Of a stretch of DNA of 64,000 nt, positions 24,779 through 34,022 are shown in pieces. The stretch is from Pseudomonas sp. BP8. Its GTDB lineage: Bacteria > Pseudomonadota > Gammaproteobacteria > Pseudomonadales > Pseudomonadaceae. Positions within the stretch are counted from its first letter, which is position 1; each line of letters starts with the position of its first letter. Location: positions 2,944,501 to 3,008,500 of the forward strand of contig NZ_JAGINK010000001.1 of assembly GCF_017875955.1 (NCBI RefSeq), in the 5' to 3' direction. The notes below the pieces were generated by a model that was given only the letters and a program-made list of their open reading frames with translations, searched no databases and had not been told where the DNA came from. Position numbers and translations under genes: made by a program.

Positions 24779-26170
24779 TTATTTCTTCTGCGCCGGCACG
24801 TAGCCGGCAGGGGCCATGGCAACCAGCTGACGGGTCACGAAACCGGCGTCCTGATTGTGGTCCTCGAGGGACTCCTTGCGCACCAGCGCATCACGCACCA
24901 TGTGCGCACCAAAGAAGCGGAACGGCTCCGGCGGCAGCAGTTTCATGCGCTGGTCGACCAGGCCGCAGTTGGCCCACTCGTCGTTGGCATGCTCGACCAG
25001 CGACTTGATGATGCGGCTGGCGAACACGGTGGTGGCGACGCCGTTACCCGAGAAGCCGATGCCGTAGGCGATGTTCTGGTGATGGTCGAGGTAGCCGAAA
25101 TTCGGCAGGCCTTTCATGGCGCGGTCGATCGGGCCAGTCCAGCTACTGACCACCGGCACGCCGGACAGTTGCGGGTACAGCCGACGCATTTCGGCGGTAA
25201 CCTTGTCGGCCGCTGGCGAGGGTTTTTCGTAGAGGTTGCCGATGCGCCCGGCGTAGGCGAACTGGCCCAGGGGCTTGCCGAACACCACGCGCCCGTCAGG
25301 GGTGTTGCGCCAGTAGTTGAGCACGGTGCGCGAGTCGGTCATGCACTCGCCGCCGCTGAAACCGATGGCGTCCAGTTTGGCCTTGACCGGCGCCGTGGCG
25401 ACCATGTCGCTGGACATGATCGCGATCATCCGGCGCAGTTCCGGGAAGCGTGCGCCCCAGGCGTTCATCGCCAGCACCACACGTGCGGCACGGATGCTGC
25501 CGTTTTGCGTGTGCACCACCGGGTTGGCGCCTTGCTCAAGACGAGTGAGTGGAGTTTTCTCGTAGATTTTCACCCCCAGCTTCAGGGCGACGCGGCGCAG
25601 GCCACGGGCGAGCATGGCCGGCTGCACGGTGGCAGCGTTCGGGTCATAGATGCCGCCCAGCACCAGCGGTGAGCCAACCCGGCTCTGCATCGTGTGGCGG
25701 TCCATGTCCTGGAACGGATTGACGCCCAGGTTGTGCAGGCCTTCGGTGAGCACCCGCCAGGAGTTCATCTGGCGCTGGTTGGTTGCAGTCCACAGCCAAC
25801 CGGCCTTGCGGTACTGCGCGTCGATGCCGTGTTCTTCGCAGAAGGTGCCGATCTCGTCGATGGCCGACTCGGCGGCTTCGCAGATGCGCCTGGCTTCGAC
25901 GTCACCGCAGATGGTCCGCACCGACAGGTACTTGCCCCACCAGTTGGTCGCGATACCGCCGTTGCGGCCACTCGCGCCGGCGCCGCAGCGGTCACGTTCG
26001 ACGATGACGATGTGCTTCTCGGGGTTAGCCTGTTTCAGGCGGATGGCCGACCACAGGCCAAGAAAACCGCCGCCGACGATGCACACATCGGCTTGAATCG
26101 ATTCCTGCAGGGCAGGGGCCAGATCGCTGTCCAGGTCTAGCGCCTGGGCATACCAGAATCCACGGTACAT
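24779..26170 (-). CDS. FAD-dependent oxidoreductase, D-amino-acid-oxidase (DAO) type
   Basis: Flavoenzyme of 463 residues. The Rossmann FAD loop is VCIVGGGFLGLWSAIRL with ERDRCGAGASGRNGG, typical of DAO/GlpO-family amine oxidases and of gamma-glutamylputrescine- or betaine-related enzymes. The C-terminal flavin contact is GIGFSGNGVATTVFA. It oxidises a secondary or primary amine to an imine. It heads an operon with a D-2-hydroxyacid dehydrogenase. RidA and cupin genes lie on the same strand upstream but are separated by a terminator. Placed between siderophore set 2 and a betaine importer, it may act on an N-methylated amino acid; the substrate is inferred only. Confidence 0.87.
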   Translation of the reverse strand: MYRGFWYAQALDLDSDLAPALQESIQADVCIVGGGFLGLWSAIRLKQANPEKHIVIVERDRCGAGASGRNGGIATNWWGKYLSVRTICGDVEARRICEAAESAIDEIGTFCEEHGIDAQYRKAGWLWTATNQRQMNSWRVLTEGLHNLGVNPFQDMDRHTMQSRVGSPLVLGGIYDPNAATVQPAMLARGLRRVALKLGVKIYEKTPLTRLEQGANPVVHTQNGSIRAARVVLAMNAWGARFPELRRMIAIMSSDMVATAPVKAKLDAIGFSGGECMTDSRTVLNYWRNTPDGRVVFGKPLGQFAYAGRIGNLYEKPSPAADKVTAEMRRLYPQLSGVPVVSSWTGPIDRAMKGLPNFGYLDHHQNIAYGIGFSGNGVATTVFASRIIKSLVEHANDEWANCGLVDQRMKLLPPEPFRFFGAHMVRDALVRKESLEDHNQDAGFVTRQLVAMAPAGYVPAQKK

Positions 26171-26292
26171 AAGGGGTGCCTTCGAGCATGTGTTGTCTTG
26201 TGCTCACATCATGGGGAGCGCGCAAGGTTGCGCACTATGATGCGGGGGACAATTGATAGAACAACGCTGCAGCGGGATCACATAAATGAAAA

Positions 26293-26328
26293 AGCTGCCG
26301 GGACGGGTGGTCCGACGGCAGATTTTTT
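26293..26328 (-). terminator. Rho-independent terminator downstream of the RidA gene
   Basis: The hairpin CTGCCG/CGGCAG (26295-26321) with an internal GGAC/GTCC pairing has A-rich sequence on one side and ATTTTTTG on the other, so it could stop transcription in both directions. It ends the RidA-cupin operon. Confidence 0.7.
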
Positions 26329-26348
26329 GACAGCAGCAGGTCGCGCAA

Positions 26349-26687
26349 TCAGCGCTGGCCGAAGGCCTGGATCTCGATACGGTAATCGGCGCTGGCCAGG
26401 GCGGCGCCGACGCATGCGCGCGCCGGTGGTTGATCACCGACCCAGGCGTCATACACCGCGTTCATCGCGGCAAATTCAGCCATGTCCGCCAGCCAGATCT
26501 GCACCCGGGTAAGGTGCCGCTTGTCGGCATCCACCTGGGCCAGCCACTGCTCCAGCTGAGCCAGCACGCAGCGGGTCTGCGCCGCGATGTCGCCCGGCGC
26601 CAGGGCGACGATGCCGGACGTCTCGATACGCCCGTCCACCAGCACCAGCTGGCTGGCCCGCGGCCCCGGATTGATACGCTCGATCAT
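26349..26687 (-). CDS. RidA/YjgF family reactive-intermediate deaminase
   Basis: Protein of 112 residues of the trimeric RidA superfamily, which hydrolyses enamine/imine intermediates to keto acids and ammonia. Characteristic segments are VLVDGRIETSGIVA, a Gln-rich helix (RCVLAQLEQWLAQVDAD) and PPARACVGAALASADYRIEI, with the Arg of PPARAC in the position that binds the substrate carboxylate. GAGGAGACC precedes ATG 26687. The imine-forming flavoprotein next door gives an obvious partner. It follows the cupin gene by 10 bases. Confidence 0.9.
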   Translation of the reverse strand: MIERINPGPRASQLVLVDGRIETSGIVALAPGDIAAQTRCVLAQLEQWLAQVDADKRHLTRVQIWLADMAEFAAMNAVYDAWVGDQPPARACVGAALASADYRIEIQAFGQR

Positions 26688-26697
26688 CCTGGTCTCC

Positions 26698-27048
26698 TCA
26701 GAACAGTACGTAGGTCTTGCGCAGCGGCTCACGGATATCCCAGACCCCCTCGCAGTTCTCCGGGAACAACACCGCATCCCCCGCACGCAGCTCCACCGGC
26801 TCGCCACCGTCCGGGGTGAAGATGCACCAGCCGCTGACGATATGGCTGAACTCGCGGTTTTTCAGGTGGCGACGGAACACCCCCGGGCTGCTTTCCCAGA
26901 CGCCGATACTGGCGCCCACGGCGTCGTCGGTCTGGGCCTGGCCGGTGGCAGCGACGGCAATCGGTTCACCGATCGGCAAGCGTGCCGGGGCGGTTTCGCC
27001 CAAGGGAGAGGCGGCGGCGTTGCGGACGACGGTCAGCACTTGGTTCAT
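26698..27048 (-). CDS. Cupin-domain protein (DUF861 / EutQ-like)
   Basis: Single-cupin protein of 116 residues. The core GVWESSPGVFRRHLKNREFS and HIVSGWCIFTPDGG, then AGDAVLFPENCEGVWDI, matches the DUF861 type in which one cupin motif keeps few metal ligands. Related proteins act in ureidoglycine, ethanolamine and sugar-acid metabolism or as small ligand binders. First gene of the RidA operon, AAGGAA upstream, divergent from the ProV gene with 221 bases between. Confidence 0.85.
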   Translation of the reverse strand: MNQVLTVVRNAAASPLGETAPARLPIGEPIAVAATGQAQTDDAVGASIGVWESSPGVFRRHLKNREFSHIVSGWCIFTPDGGEPVELRAGDAVLFPENCEGVWDIREPLRKTYVLF

Positions 27049-27269
27049 GCGGAGTTCCTTGTTCTGGAGGCATTGGGCACATCGGCCGGTACTTTTGCAC
27101 CGCGTCGGTCGCCGTGCATATAACGGTTAGGACCAGTCATTGCACGTGTGGCCGCCGTCTGCCGGTTTTGCCGTCGGGATAATACAAATTGACCGACCCA
27201 TACAATTCAGCGGGGCGGCGCAGGGATAGAGTCAATCGCGTTCGGTCATAAATATAAGAAGAGGATCGT

Positions 27270-28187
27270 ATGAGCCATACCGATGAAATTCTCTCGGTGA
27301 AGAACATTTTCAAGGTTTTCGGACCCAATCCCGACATGGCCATGAAGATGCTCGACGAGGGGGCGGACAAGGATCAGATTTTCAAGAAAACCGGCCATGT
27401 GGTGGGTGTGTTCGATGCCAGTTTTTCGGTAAGACGTGGTGAGATATTCGTCATCATGGGCTTGTCCGGGTCGGGCAAGTCGACCATGGTGCGGCTGTTC
27501 AATCGGCTCATCGAACCCACCAGTGGCAGCATCCACCTCAACGGCCGGGAAATCACCGGCCTCAGCGACAAGGCCCTGCTCGATGTGCGCCGCAAGGACA
27601 TGGGCATGGTTTTCCAGTCCTTTGCCTTGATGCCGCACATGAGCGTGCTGGAGAACAGCGCATTCGGCCTGGAAATCTCTGGCGTCAGTGAGCGCGAGCG
27701 GCATGCCCGGGCCAGTCAGGCCCTGGCCCAGGTGGGCTTGGCCGGTCACGAACACAGCTACCCGCACCAGCTGTCCGGAGGCATGCAGCAGCGTGTCGGC
27801 CTGGCCCGTGCCTTGGCCAACGACCCGACCATCCTGCTCATGGATGAAGCCTTCTCGGCCCTCGACCCGCTGATTCGCAGCGAGATGCAGGGCGAGCTGA
27901 TCCGCCTGCAGGCTGAACAGCAGCGCACCATCATCTTCATCTCGCACGACATCGAAGAGGCCGTGCGCATCGGCCATCGTATCGCGATCATGGAGGGCGG
28001 CCGCGTGGTGCAGATCGGGACGCCGCTGGAGCTGATCCAGCAGCCGGCCAATGAATACGTGCGCGCCTTCTTCAAGGGCTTCGACGTGTCTCGGGTACTC
28101 AAGACCAGTGACATGGCCGTGCAAGACCCGACAACGGTCTGCCAGGTCTGCCGTAGAGAGATGGAACTCGCCGACACCCATCACTGA
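27270..28187 (+). CDS. Quaternary-amine ABC transporter, ATP-binding protein (ProV/ChoV-like)
   Basis: ATPase of 305 residues. Walker [10 protein letters not shown] (64-72), Q-loop MVFQSFAL, signature LSGGMQQR (168-175), Walker [14 protein letters not shown] and the switch ISHD are intact. The N-terminal [18 protein letters not shown] is specific for the glycine-betaine/carnitine/choline (ProV/OpuA) family. It lacks the C-terminal CBS pair that senses ionic strength in osmoregulatory ProV, so this importer is probably nutritional rather than osmotic. AGAGGATC precedes the start; the permease and binding-protein genes follow. Confidence 0.93.
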   Translation: MSHTDEILSVKNIFKVFGPNPDMAMKMLDEGADKDQIFKKTGHVVGVFDASFSVRRGEIFVIMGLSGSGKSTMVRLFNRLIEPTSGSIHLNGREITGLSDKALLDVRRKDMGMVFQSFALMPHMSVLENSAFGLEISGVSERERHARASQALAQVGLAGHEHSYPHQLSGGMQQRVGLARALANDPTILLMDEAFSALDPLIRSEMQGELIRLQAEQQRTIIFISHDIEEAVRIGHRIAIMEGGRVVQIGTPLELIQQPANEYVRAFFKGFDVSRVLKTSDMAVQDPTTVCQVCRREMELADTHH

Positions 28188-28215
28188 GCGCCCCGCCCCG
28201 AAGAGGTAAGCCACG

Positions 28216-29169
28216 ATGTCCGAATTCAGTCTTCTCGACCCGTTCCAGTCCGCCACCATCCCCTTGGGTGACTGGGTGGAAGCTACCCTGAACTACATGG
28301 TGCATAACTTCCGGGATGTGTTCCGGGCGATCCGCTGGCCGATCGATCAGGTGCTCAACGGCATTGAGCTGATCCTGCAGAGCATCCCACCGAGCATCGG
28401 TATTCTGCTTTCTTCGCTGCTGGGTTGGCAGTTGGCGGGCAAACGCATGGCGCTGTTGTGCTTCGTCACACTGACCCTGCTCGGCCTGATCGGTGTGTGG
28501 TCGGAGTCGATGACCACCTTGGCGCTGGTGCTCACGTCGGTGTTCTTCTGCGCGCTGATCGGTATCCCGCTGGGCATCGTCTGCGCGCGCAGCGACCGCC
28601 TGGAGCGGGTGATCAGGCCGGTGCTCGATGCCATGCAGACCTTGCCCGCGTTCGTCTACCTGGTGCCGGTGGTGATGCTGTTCGGCATCGGCAACGTGCC
28701 CGGGGTGCTGGTGACCATCGTCTTCGCCTTGCCACCGCTGGTGCGCCTGACCAACCTCGGCATCCGCCAGGTGCCTGAGGACAAGATCGAAGCCGCGCGT
28801 GCCTTCGGCTGCACCCCGCGGCAGATGCTCACCCGCGTGCAACTGCCGTTGGCCACGTCGACCATCATGGCCGGCCTCAACCAGACCTTGATGCTGTCGC
28901 TGTCGATGGTGGTGATCGCCTCGATGATTTCGGTAGGTGGCCTTGGCCAGATGGTCTTGCGTGGCATTGGTCGCCTGGACATGGGCCTGGCCACCGTCGG
29001 CGGTTTCGGCCTGGTGCTACTGGCGATCTTCCTGGATCGGCTGACCCAGGCGATGGGCGCCAGGACCAGCGCCGATCCAAGCCTGCGCTGGTATCACACC
29101 GGCCCGCTAGGCGTGCTGCTGCGGCTGTTCGGGGCCAAGCAACCTGCCGGGCGGCGCGAGCCCGCCTGA
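28216..29169 (+). CDS. Quaternary-amine ABC transporter, permease (ProW-like)
   Basis: Inner-membrane permease of 317 residues with a short N-terminal extension and about seven membrane segments. The EAA coupling loop reads [20 protein letters not shown]. The region [20 protein letters not shown] and [11 protein letters not shown] matches ProW/OpuAB. AAGAGG lies upstream. It lies 28 bases after the ATPase gene and 56 before the binding-protein gene. Confidence 0.93.
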   Translation: MSEFSLLDPFQSATIPLGDWVEATLNYMVHNFRDVFRAIRWPIDQVLNGIELILQSIPPSIGILLSSLLGWQLAGKRMALLCFVTLTLLGLIGVWSESMTTLALVLTSVFFCALIGIPLGIVCARSDRLERVIRPVLDAMQTLPAFVYLVPVVMLFGIGNVPGVLVTIVFALPPLVRLTNLGIRQVPEDKIEAARAFGCTPRQMLTRVQLPLATSTIMAGLNQTLMLSLSMVVIASMISVGGLGQMVLRGIGRLDMGLATVGGFGLVLLAIFLDRLTQAMGARTSADPSLRWYHTGPLGVLLRLFGAKQPAGRREPA

Positions 29170-29225
29170 GTTTCACCGTTTGAATCTGCCGCAATCCACA
29201 CAATAACCACAAAAGGTACGCGAAG

Positions 29226-30254
29226 ATGTGCGAGTCAACATTCACCCGTCATGTGTTGCGAGGTGCCTCGGCCCTTGCCTTGAGTATGCTCTGCCTGGGC
29301 GCCAGCGCCTCGGCGGACCGGCCGGGCGAGGGGGTCAAGATAACCCCGGCGTTCCCTACCGTCGATGAAGAGCGGTTCCGTGGCGAGGTGGCCTTGGCCG
29401 GCCTGCGAGAGCTGGGTTACAAGGTGCAGACGGCCAAGGAAACCGAATACGCCACCATGGTCCTGGCGGTCGGCTTTGGCGATGCCGACTTCACCGTCAA
29501 TGCCTGGGACAAGTTGCACGCCAGCTTCTACCAGAAGGCCGGCGGCGATGAAAACATGGTCAAGACCGGCGACATCTTGCCCGGTGTGCTGCAGGGTTAT
29601 GTGATCGACAAGAAAACCGCTGATCAATACCACATCAAGTACATCACCGACCTGAAAAAGCCAGAGATCGCCAAGCTGTTCGACACCGACGGTGACGGCA
29701 AGGCCGACATGACCGGCTGCAACCCGGGCTGGGGTTGCGAGTTGGTGATCGAGCATCAGATGAAGGCCTATGACCTTACCAACGCGATTCACGTCAATCA
29801 GGGTTCGTACTTCGCATTGATGGCCGACACCATCAGCCGCTTCAAGGAAGGCAAGCCGGTGTTTTATTACACCTGGGCACCGCAGTGGGTTGCCGGGGTG
29901 CTGGTCGAAGGGCGTGACGTGGTCTGGCTGGAGGTGCCCAAGACCGACCTGCCGGGCGGCGACAACACGGTCGACACCCTCTATCAAGGCAAGAACCTTG
30001 GTTTTGCCTTGGACAAGGTCCAGGCGCTGGTCAACCGTGACTTTGCTGCGAAGAACCCGGCGGCTGTGAAGTTTCTCTCGCTGATGCAGATACCGGCGGC
30101 GGACGAGAGCGCGCAGAACCTGAAGATGCAGCAAGGGGAGAAGTCCGCTGCGGATATCCAGCGGCATGCCAAGGCCTGGATCGCCGCCCATCAGCAGCAG
30201 TTCGATGGTTGGGTGAGTGCAGCGCGCGCGGCGGCGGTCCAGGCCAGCAACTGA
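29226..30254 (+). CDS. Quaternary-amine ABC transporter, periplasmic binding protein (ProX/OpuAC-like)
   Basis: Binding protein of 342 residues with a signal peptide (LSMLCLGASASA). VKITPAFPTVDEERFRGEVA, NAWDKLHASFY, GCNPGWGCELV and YYTWAPQWVAGVL are characteristic OpuAC segments; the aromatic residues in the last ones form the cage that holds a trimethylammonium group. It completes the importer started at 27270. Candidates are glycine betaine, carnitine, proline betaine and similar compounds. A GGCGC-based hairpin follows at 30325-30342. Confidence 0.92.
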   Translation: MCESTFTRHVLRGASALALSMLCLGASASADRPGEGVKITPAFPTVDEERFRGEVALAGLRELGYKVQTAKETEYATMVLAVGFGDADFTVNAWDKLHASFYQKAGGDENMVKTGDILPGVLQGYVIDKKTADQYHIKYITDLKKPEIAKLFDTDGDGKADMTGCNPGWGCELVIEHQMKAYDLTNAIHVNQGSYFALMADTISRFKEGKPVFYYTWAPQWVAGVLVEGRDVVWLEVPKTDLPGGDNTVDTLYQGKNLGFALDKVQALVNRDFAAKNPAAVKFLSLMQIPAADESAQNLKMQQGEKSAADIQRHAKAWIAAHQQQFDGWVSAARAAAVQASN

Positions 30255-30324
30255 ACTGACCACCGCACTGCCGCTCCTACAGGGTTTAGCTAATCAATCC
30301 CAATCACCACAGATAGACGGCTAG

Positions 30325-30342
30325 AGCGCCAAGCCAGGCGCT
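30325..30342. terminator. Possible terminator hairpin after the binding-protein gene
   Basis: AGCGCC-AAGCCA-GGCGCT followed only by TTC. The stem is good but the T run is short, so termination is uncertain. Confidence 0.35.
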
Positions 30343-30351
30343 TTCGGCCGT

Positions 30352-30366
30352 TACACAGACTGTGTA
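30352..30366. promoter_or_regulatory. Palindrome upstream of the glyoxalase-like gene (possible operator)
   Basis: TACACA-GAC-TGTGTA is a perfect inverted repeat 145 bases before the start at 30512. Its size suits a dimeric repressor. Confidence 0.35.
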
Positions 30367-30511
30367 GTATTGGCACCGGCCGATGCTGCCTGCCGCTCGC
30401 TCCATACTGGAAAGGTGAAAGCATCTCTAAGCTCCAGACCCTTTCGCATCGCTCTTGATAGTCGAGGTTTGGCAACGCGAGCACCATCACGCTTCGACGC
30501 CAGGAGACAGC

Positions 30512-31042
30512 ATGTCGACAATCGAACAGGCCAAGCGCATGGCCAAGAGCTTGCGCAGCTCATTAGCGGCTCGCAACCACGAAATCTCTCATGCTTCTGC
30601 GCTGGAGATGGTTGCGCAGCAACTCGGCCACAAGGATTGGAACACCGCTTCGGCACTCCTTCCCAGCGAATCTCCCAGCCCTGCCGTTACGCTGGAAAAG
30701 GCCATCCCGATTCTGCGAATGTTCGATGAAGCCAAGGCCAGAGAGTTCTATCTGGACTTTCTCGGCTTCAGCATCGAATTCGAGCATCGTTTCGAAGCCG
30801 ATCTGCCCCTGTACCTCGGGCTCAGCCGGGGTGGTCTGCAGATACACCTGTCGGAACACCATGGCGATGCAAGCCCGGGGACGACGATCTTCGTACCCAT
30901 GCAAAACATCGAAGCCCTGCGCGACGAACTGATCACCAAGCGCTACGGCTTTGGCCGACCCGACATCGTCGAACAGGGCTGGGGTAAGCTGCTGGAAGTC
31001 TACGACCCGTTCGGCAACCGGATCCGCTTCTGTCAAAGCTGA
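30512..31042 (+). CDS. Glyoxalase/bleomycin-resistance superfamily protein with N-terminal helical domain
   Basis: Protein of 176 residues. The first 50 residues (IEQAKRMAKSLRSSL, LEMVAQQLGHKDWNTASALL) form the helical domain often found before small toxin-related or glyoxalase-like proteins in Pseudomonas. A VOC fold follows: IPILRMFDEAKAREFYLDFL, LSRGGLQIHLSEHHGDASPG and LEVYDPFGNRIRF. The His of IHLSEHHG and the Glu of LLEVYDP are in metal-ligand positions. AGGAGA lies upstream of ATG 30512. Function unknown: VOC proteins include thiol-conjugate isomerases and drug binders. It stands alone. Confidence 0.82.
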   Translation: MSTIEQAKRMAKSLRSSLAARNHEISHASALEMVAQQLGHKDWNTASALLPSESPSPAVTLEKAIPILRMFDEAKAREFYLDFLGFSIEFEHRFEADLPLYLGLSRGGLQIHLSEHHGDASPGTTIFVPMQNIEALRDELITKRYGFGRPDIVEQGWGKLLEVYDPFGNRIRFCQS

Positions 31043-31079
31043 TTGGCAGCGGGTTTGCCTGGCACTGACAGACATCTTT

Positions 31080-31168
31080 GCAGCCCTTTCGCGACACAAG
31101 GTGCTCCCACAATGGCTTGAGGCATGCGCGGTCTCTGTGGGAGCGGCCTTGTGTCGCGAAATGAGGGC
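31080..31168. repeat. Inverted pair of REP-like elements, CTTGTGTCGCGAAA type
   Basis: GCAGCCCTTTCGCGACACAA followed by GGTGCTCCCACA at 31080-31111 is inverted at 31136-31168 (TGTGGGAGCGGCCTTGTGTC, then GCGAAATGAGGGC). It separates the convergent glyoxalase and BCCT genes. Confidence 0.8.
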
Positions 31169-31202
31169 GCAGCCCTCACCGGCATCACCCCCTAAGCCAT
31201 GA

Positions 31203-32822
31203 TCAACTCGGTTCGACCAGTCGCGCGGGTTCCAGCGCAACCGCCGGAGCCTGTGCCAGCTCAGCGTTTGTACGCAGGGCACGCAACAGGCTGTAGCTCG
31301 CCAGCGTCATGTAGATCGCAATCGGCAGCCCGACGACGATGCTCGCCATCTGGATCGCCAATAGTCCGCCGGCAATGATCAGGCTCGCCGCAATCGCCCC
31401 CTCCAGCACGCACCACAGCACGCGCAGCCAGTTTGGTGGGTCGATGCTGCCCACGGCATTGAGCATGCACAGCACCTGGGTGCCGGCGTCGGCCGCGGTG
31501 ACGAAATGCACCGCCAGCAGCAGGCAGACGACAATGCTCAGAATGCCGCCCAAGGTCTTGCCGTCCAGCCGCTCGAGCAGGGTGAACATCGCCGTGGTGG
31601 TTTCCTTGCGCGTCGCTTCGAGAATCGGACCCCCGGCAAACGCACCTGCCGCAGTCTGCTCGGCAACCGGCAGGCTGTTGTAGGCATGCCGAGTGTTCTG
31701 CTCATCCTTCAGTGCTGTGCCGCCAAATACCGCCATCCACAGGATGGTCACCAGGGTAGGTACGAACAAGGCGCCGACGACCAGTTCGCGAATGGTTCGG
31801 CCGCGGGAGATCCGCGCAATGAACAGGCCCACGAACGGCCCCCAGGTCATCCACCACGGCAGGTAGAACGCGGTCCAGCTGTTCTGCCAGCCACTGTCAT
31901 GCTGGGTGTCGGTCCACAGGCTCAGGCCGACAATGTTCTGCAGGTAGTCGCCGGTCGATTCAAACAGCAGGTTCATGATGTAGTTGGTCGGCCCAAGCAC
32001 CAGCACCACCAGCATCAGCCCCAGCGAGATGAACATGTTGACCGTCGACAGGCGTTTCATGCCCCGCGACACGCCGGCGATCAGCGAAATGGAGGCAATC
32101 ACCGTCACCACGGCAATGATCCCCAGCTTGAACGACAGGCTGACCGGCACGCCGAATACCTGGTTCAGGCCGGTATTGATCTGCTCGACCCCCATGCCCA
32201 ACGACTGCGACACGCCAAAGGCCGTCACCGCGGCGCCGATGATGTCGACGGTGTGGCCGATCGGGCCGTAGATGCGCTTGCCGATCAGCGGGTAGAGCAC
32301 CGAACGCAACGCCAGCGGCAGGCCTTCACGGTAGGCGAAGTAGGCCAGACCCAGGCCGATGCTGGTGAAGATGGCCCACGGGTGCAGGCCCCAGTGGAAC
32401 AGGGTGAGGCGCATGGCCATTGACGCGGCCTCATCGCTCAGGCCAGGGCTGAACGGGTTGTCGGCGTAGTGCAGGACCGGCTCTGCGACCGACCAGAAAA
32501 TCAGCCCCACGCCCATACCGGCACTGAACAACATGGAAATCCAGGCCGCGAAACTGAACTCGGGCTTCTCATCCGCGCGTCCGAGCTTGAGGCTGCCGTG
32601 GCGGCTGAAGGCGATATAGATCAGCAGGCTCAGGACACCGCTGACCAGGGCAATGTAAAACCATTTGAGATTGTTGAGAATGGCGTCGGAGGCGTTCTTG
32701 AACACCCCGGTGGCCTGGTCGCCCTGGGTGGCGCACAGCACCACGAAGGCGATCACTATGAGCAGCGACCCGACGGTCACCACGGGGCTCAGGCCCTTGA
32801 ACAGGCCAGTTTTTGCACGCAT
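31203..32822 (-). CDS. BCCT-family betaine/choline/carnitine transporter
   Basis: Inner-membrane secondary carrier of 539 residues with about 12 membrane segments. Family markers are AGMGVGLIFWSVAEPVLHY (TM3 glycine stretch and start of the substrate cage) and the Trp-rich stretch reading FYLPWWMTWGPFVGLFIARI with SRGRTIREL. The C-terminus is short, unlike the long osmosensory tails of BetT/BetP, which suggests nutrient uptake. AAGGAAAT precedes ATG 32822. It lies after the Rieske/reductase pair on the same strand but behind a terminator, so it has its own promoter. A second, secondary route for the compounds imported by the ABC system. Confidence 0.93.
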   Translation of the reverse strand: MRAKTGLFKGLSPVVTVGSLLIVIAFVVLCATQGDQATGVFKNASDAILNNLKWFYIALVSGVLSLLIYIAFSRHGSLKLGRADEKPEFSFAAWISMLFSAGMGVGLIFWSVAEPVLHYADNPFSPGLSDEAASMAMRLTLFHWGLHPWAIFTSIGLGLAYFAYREGLPLALRSVLYPLIGKRIYGPIGHTVDIIGAAVTAFGVSQSLGMGVEQINTGLNQVFGVPVSLSFKLGIIAVVTVIASISLIAGVSRGMKRLSTVNMFISLGLMLVVLVLGPTNYIMNLLFESTGDYLQNIVGLSLWTDTQHDSGWQNSWTAFYLPWWMTWGPFVGLFIARISRGRTIRELVVGALFVPTLVTILWMAVFGGTALKDEQNTRHAYNSLPVAEQTAAGAFAGGPILEATRKETTTAMFTLLERLDGKTLGGILSIVVCLLLAVHFVTAADAGTQVLCMLNAVGSIDPPNWLRVLWCVLEGAIAASLIIAGGLLAIQMASIVVGLPIAIYMTLASYSLLRALRTNAELAQAPAVALEPARLVEPS

Positions 32823-32865
32823 CGGCTATTTCCTTTTTATTTTTCAAGGCCGGAAGGTGGAATCG

Positions 32866-32886
32866 AAAAAAGCGCCCGAAGGCGCT
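32866..32886 (-). terminator. Rho-independent terminator after the reductase gene
   Basis: On the minus strand AGCGCC-TTCG-GGCGCT runs directly into six T. It lies within four bases of the reductase stop codon. Confidence 0.85.
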
Positions 32887-32889
32887 TTG

Positions 32890-34017
32890 TCAGAGATCGA
32901 TCACCAGATCTGAAGTCGGGCGACTGCAGCACAGCAGGCGCAGGCCTTTGTCGATTTCCCGCTGGCGGATTCCGCCGTTGTGGTTCATTTCCACAGAGCC
33001 TTCGAGCAATGCGGTCTTGCAGGTGCCACAGACACCCTGGCTGCAAGAAGAAGGGACCACCGCACCGGCTTGTTTGGCTGCGCTGAGCACGGTTTGCTGG
33101 GCGGTCATGGTGAAGGTCTTGCCCGAGCGCGCCATGCGCACGCTGAAGGTGTCCTGGACCAGCGCGGAGTCGGCGCCTGGTAGCGGTTCGGGCAGCACTT
33201 CGGCACTGATGTCGAAGCTCTCCTGGTGGTAGCGGGCCAGGTCGAAACCAGCATTGCCCAGCATCGCCTTGGCGGCATCCATGTAGCCTTTGGGGCCGCA
33301 GGTGAACACCGAGCGCTCCATGAAATCGGGGATGCGCTGCTGAAGTTGCTCGATCGACAGGCGCCCGAGCGGGCCTGTCCAGTCAGGCTCATCACCCAGG
33401 CCTTCACAAAAGAACAGCGTGCGAAAGCGCGGCATGCTGTGTTCGAGGCGGGCCAGCTCGTCGCGGAAGATGATGTCTTTAGGGGTGCGCGCGCTGTGCA
33501 CGAAGACGATGTCGAGGTCCGCATGCAGGTCGGCCGCCGCGCGCGTCATCGCCATCAGCGGAGTGATCCCCGAGCCTGCCGAAAGGTACAGCAGCTTGCG
33601 TGCAGGGCCCGCCACCGGGGTGAAGACACCCGCAGGGCCGGAGGCGGCCATGGCGTCACCAGCCTTGAGGTTGTCGTGCAGCCAGTTGGAAACGGCGCCG
33701 CCGGGTACCCGCTTGACGGTGATCGAGAAGGTGAACGGCCGGGTCGGGCTCGACGACAGGGTGTAGCAGCGCGATACGCTCTGGCCATCGATCCGCGGCG
33801 ACACGGTGAGGAACTGTCCCGGTTCGTAGGCCAGTGCGTGGTAGTCCGGGCAGTGGAAGGTGAACGTCTTCACGTCGTGGGTTTCGTCGACCACGCTGAG
33901 GCATTCGATGCGTTTGCTGGCACCGCTCTCCCACTGGGCGCCGTGCGCTGCCCAATGGTCGGTGTCGGCGAAGCGCTGGTCAGCGCGCAGGCTGGCAATG
34001 TTTTCGAATTTAGTCAT
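32890..34017 (-). CDS. Oxygenase reductase component (FAD/ferredoxin; GbcB-like)
   Basis: Electron-transfer protein of 375 residues. A flavin-binding reductase domain contains RCYTLSS (83-89), the NAD pyrophosphate segment LYLSAGSGITPLMAM (144-158) and FTCGPKGYMDA. The C-terminal plant-type [2Fe-2S] domain has Cys 325, 330, 333 and 363 in SSCSQGVCGTCKTALLEG and LLCC. This NAD(P)H-FAD-ferredoxin order is that of GbcB, CntB and related reductases feeding Rieske demethylases. It starts six bases after the Rieske stop codon, so the two form one enzyme. An N-terminal 30-residue extension precedes the flavin domain. Confidence 0.92.
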   Translation of the reverse strand: MTKFENIASLRADQRFADTDHWAAHGAQWESGASKRIECLSVVDETHDVKTFTFHCPDYHALAYEPGQFLTVSPRIDGQSVSRCYTLSSSPTRPFTFSITVKRVPGGAVSNWLHDNLKAGDAMAASGPAGVFTPVAGPARKLLYLSAGSGITPLMAMTRAAADLHADLDIVFVHSARTPKDIIFRDELARLEHSMPRFRTLFFCEGLGDEPDWTGPLGRLSIEQLQQRIPDFMERSVFTCGPKGYMDAAKAMLGNAGFDLARYHQESFDISAEVLPEPLPGADSALVQDTFSVRMARSGKTFTMTAQQTVLSAAKQAGAVVPSSCSQGVCGTCKTALLEGSVEMNHNGGIRQREIDKGLRLLCCSRPTSDLVIDL

Positions 34018-34022
34018 CGTGG

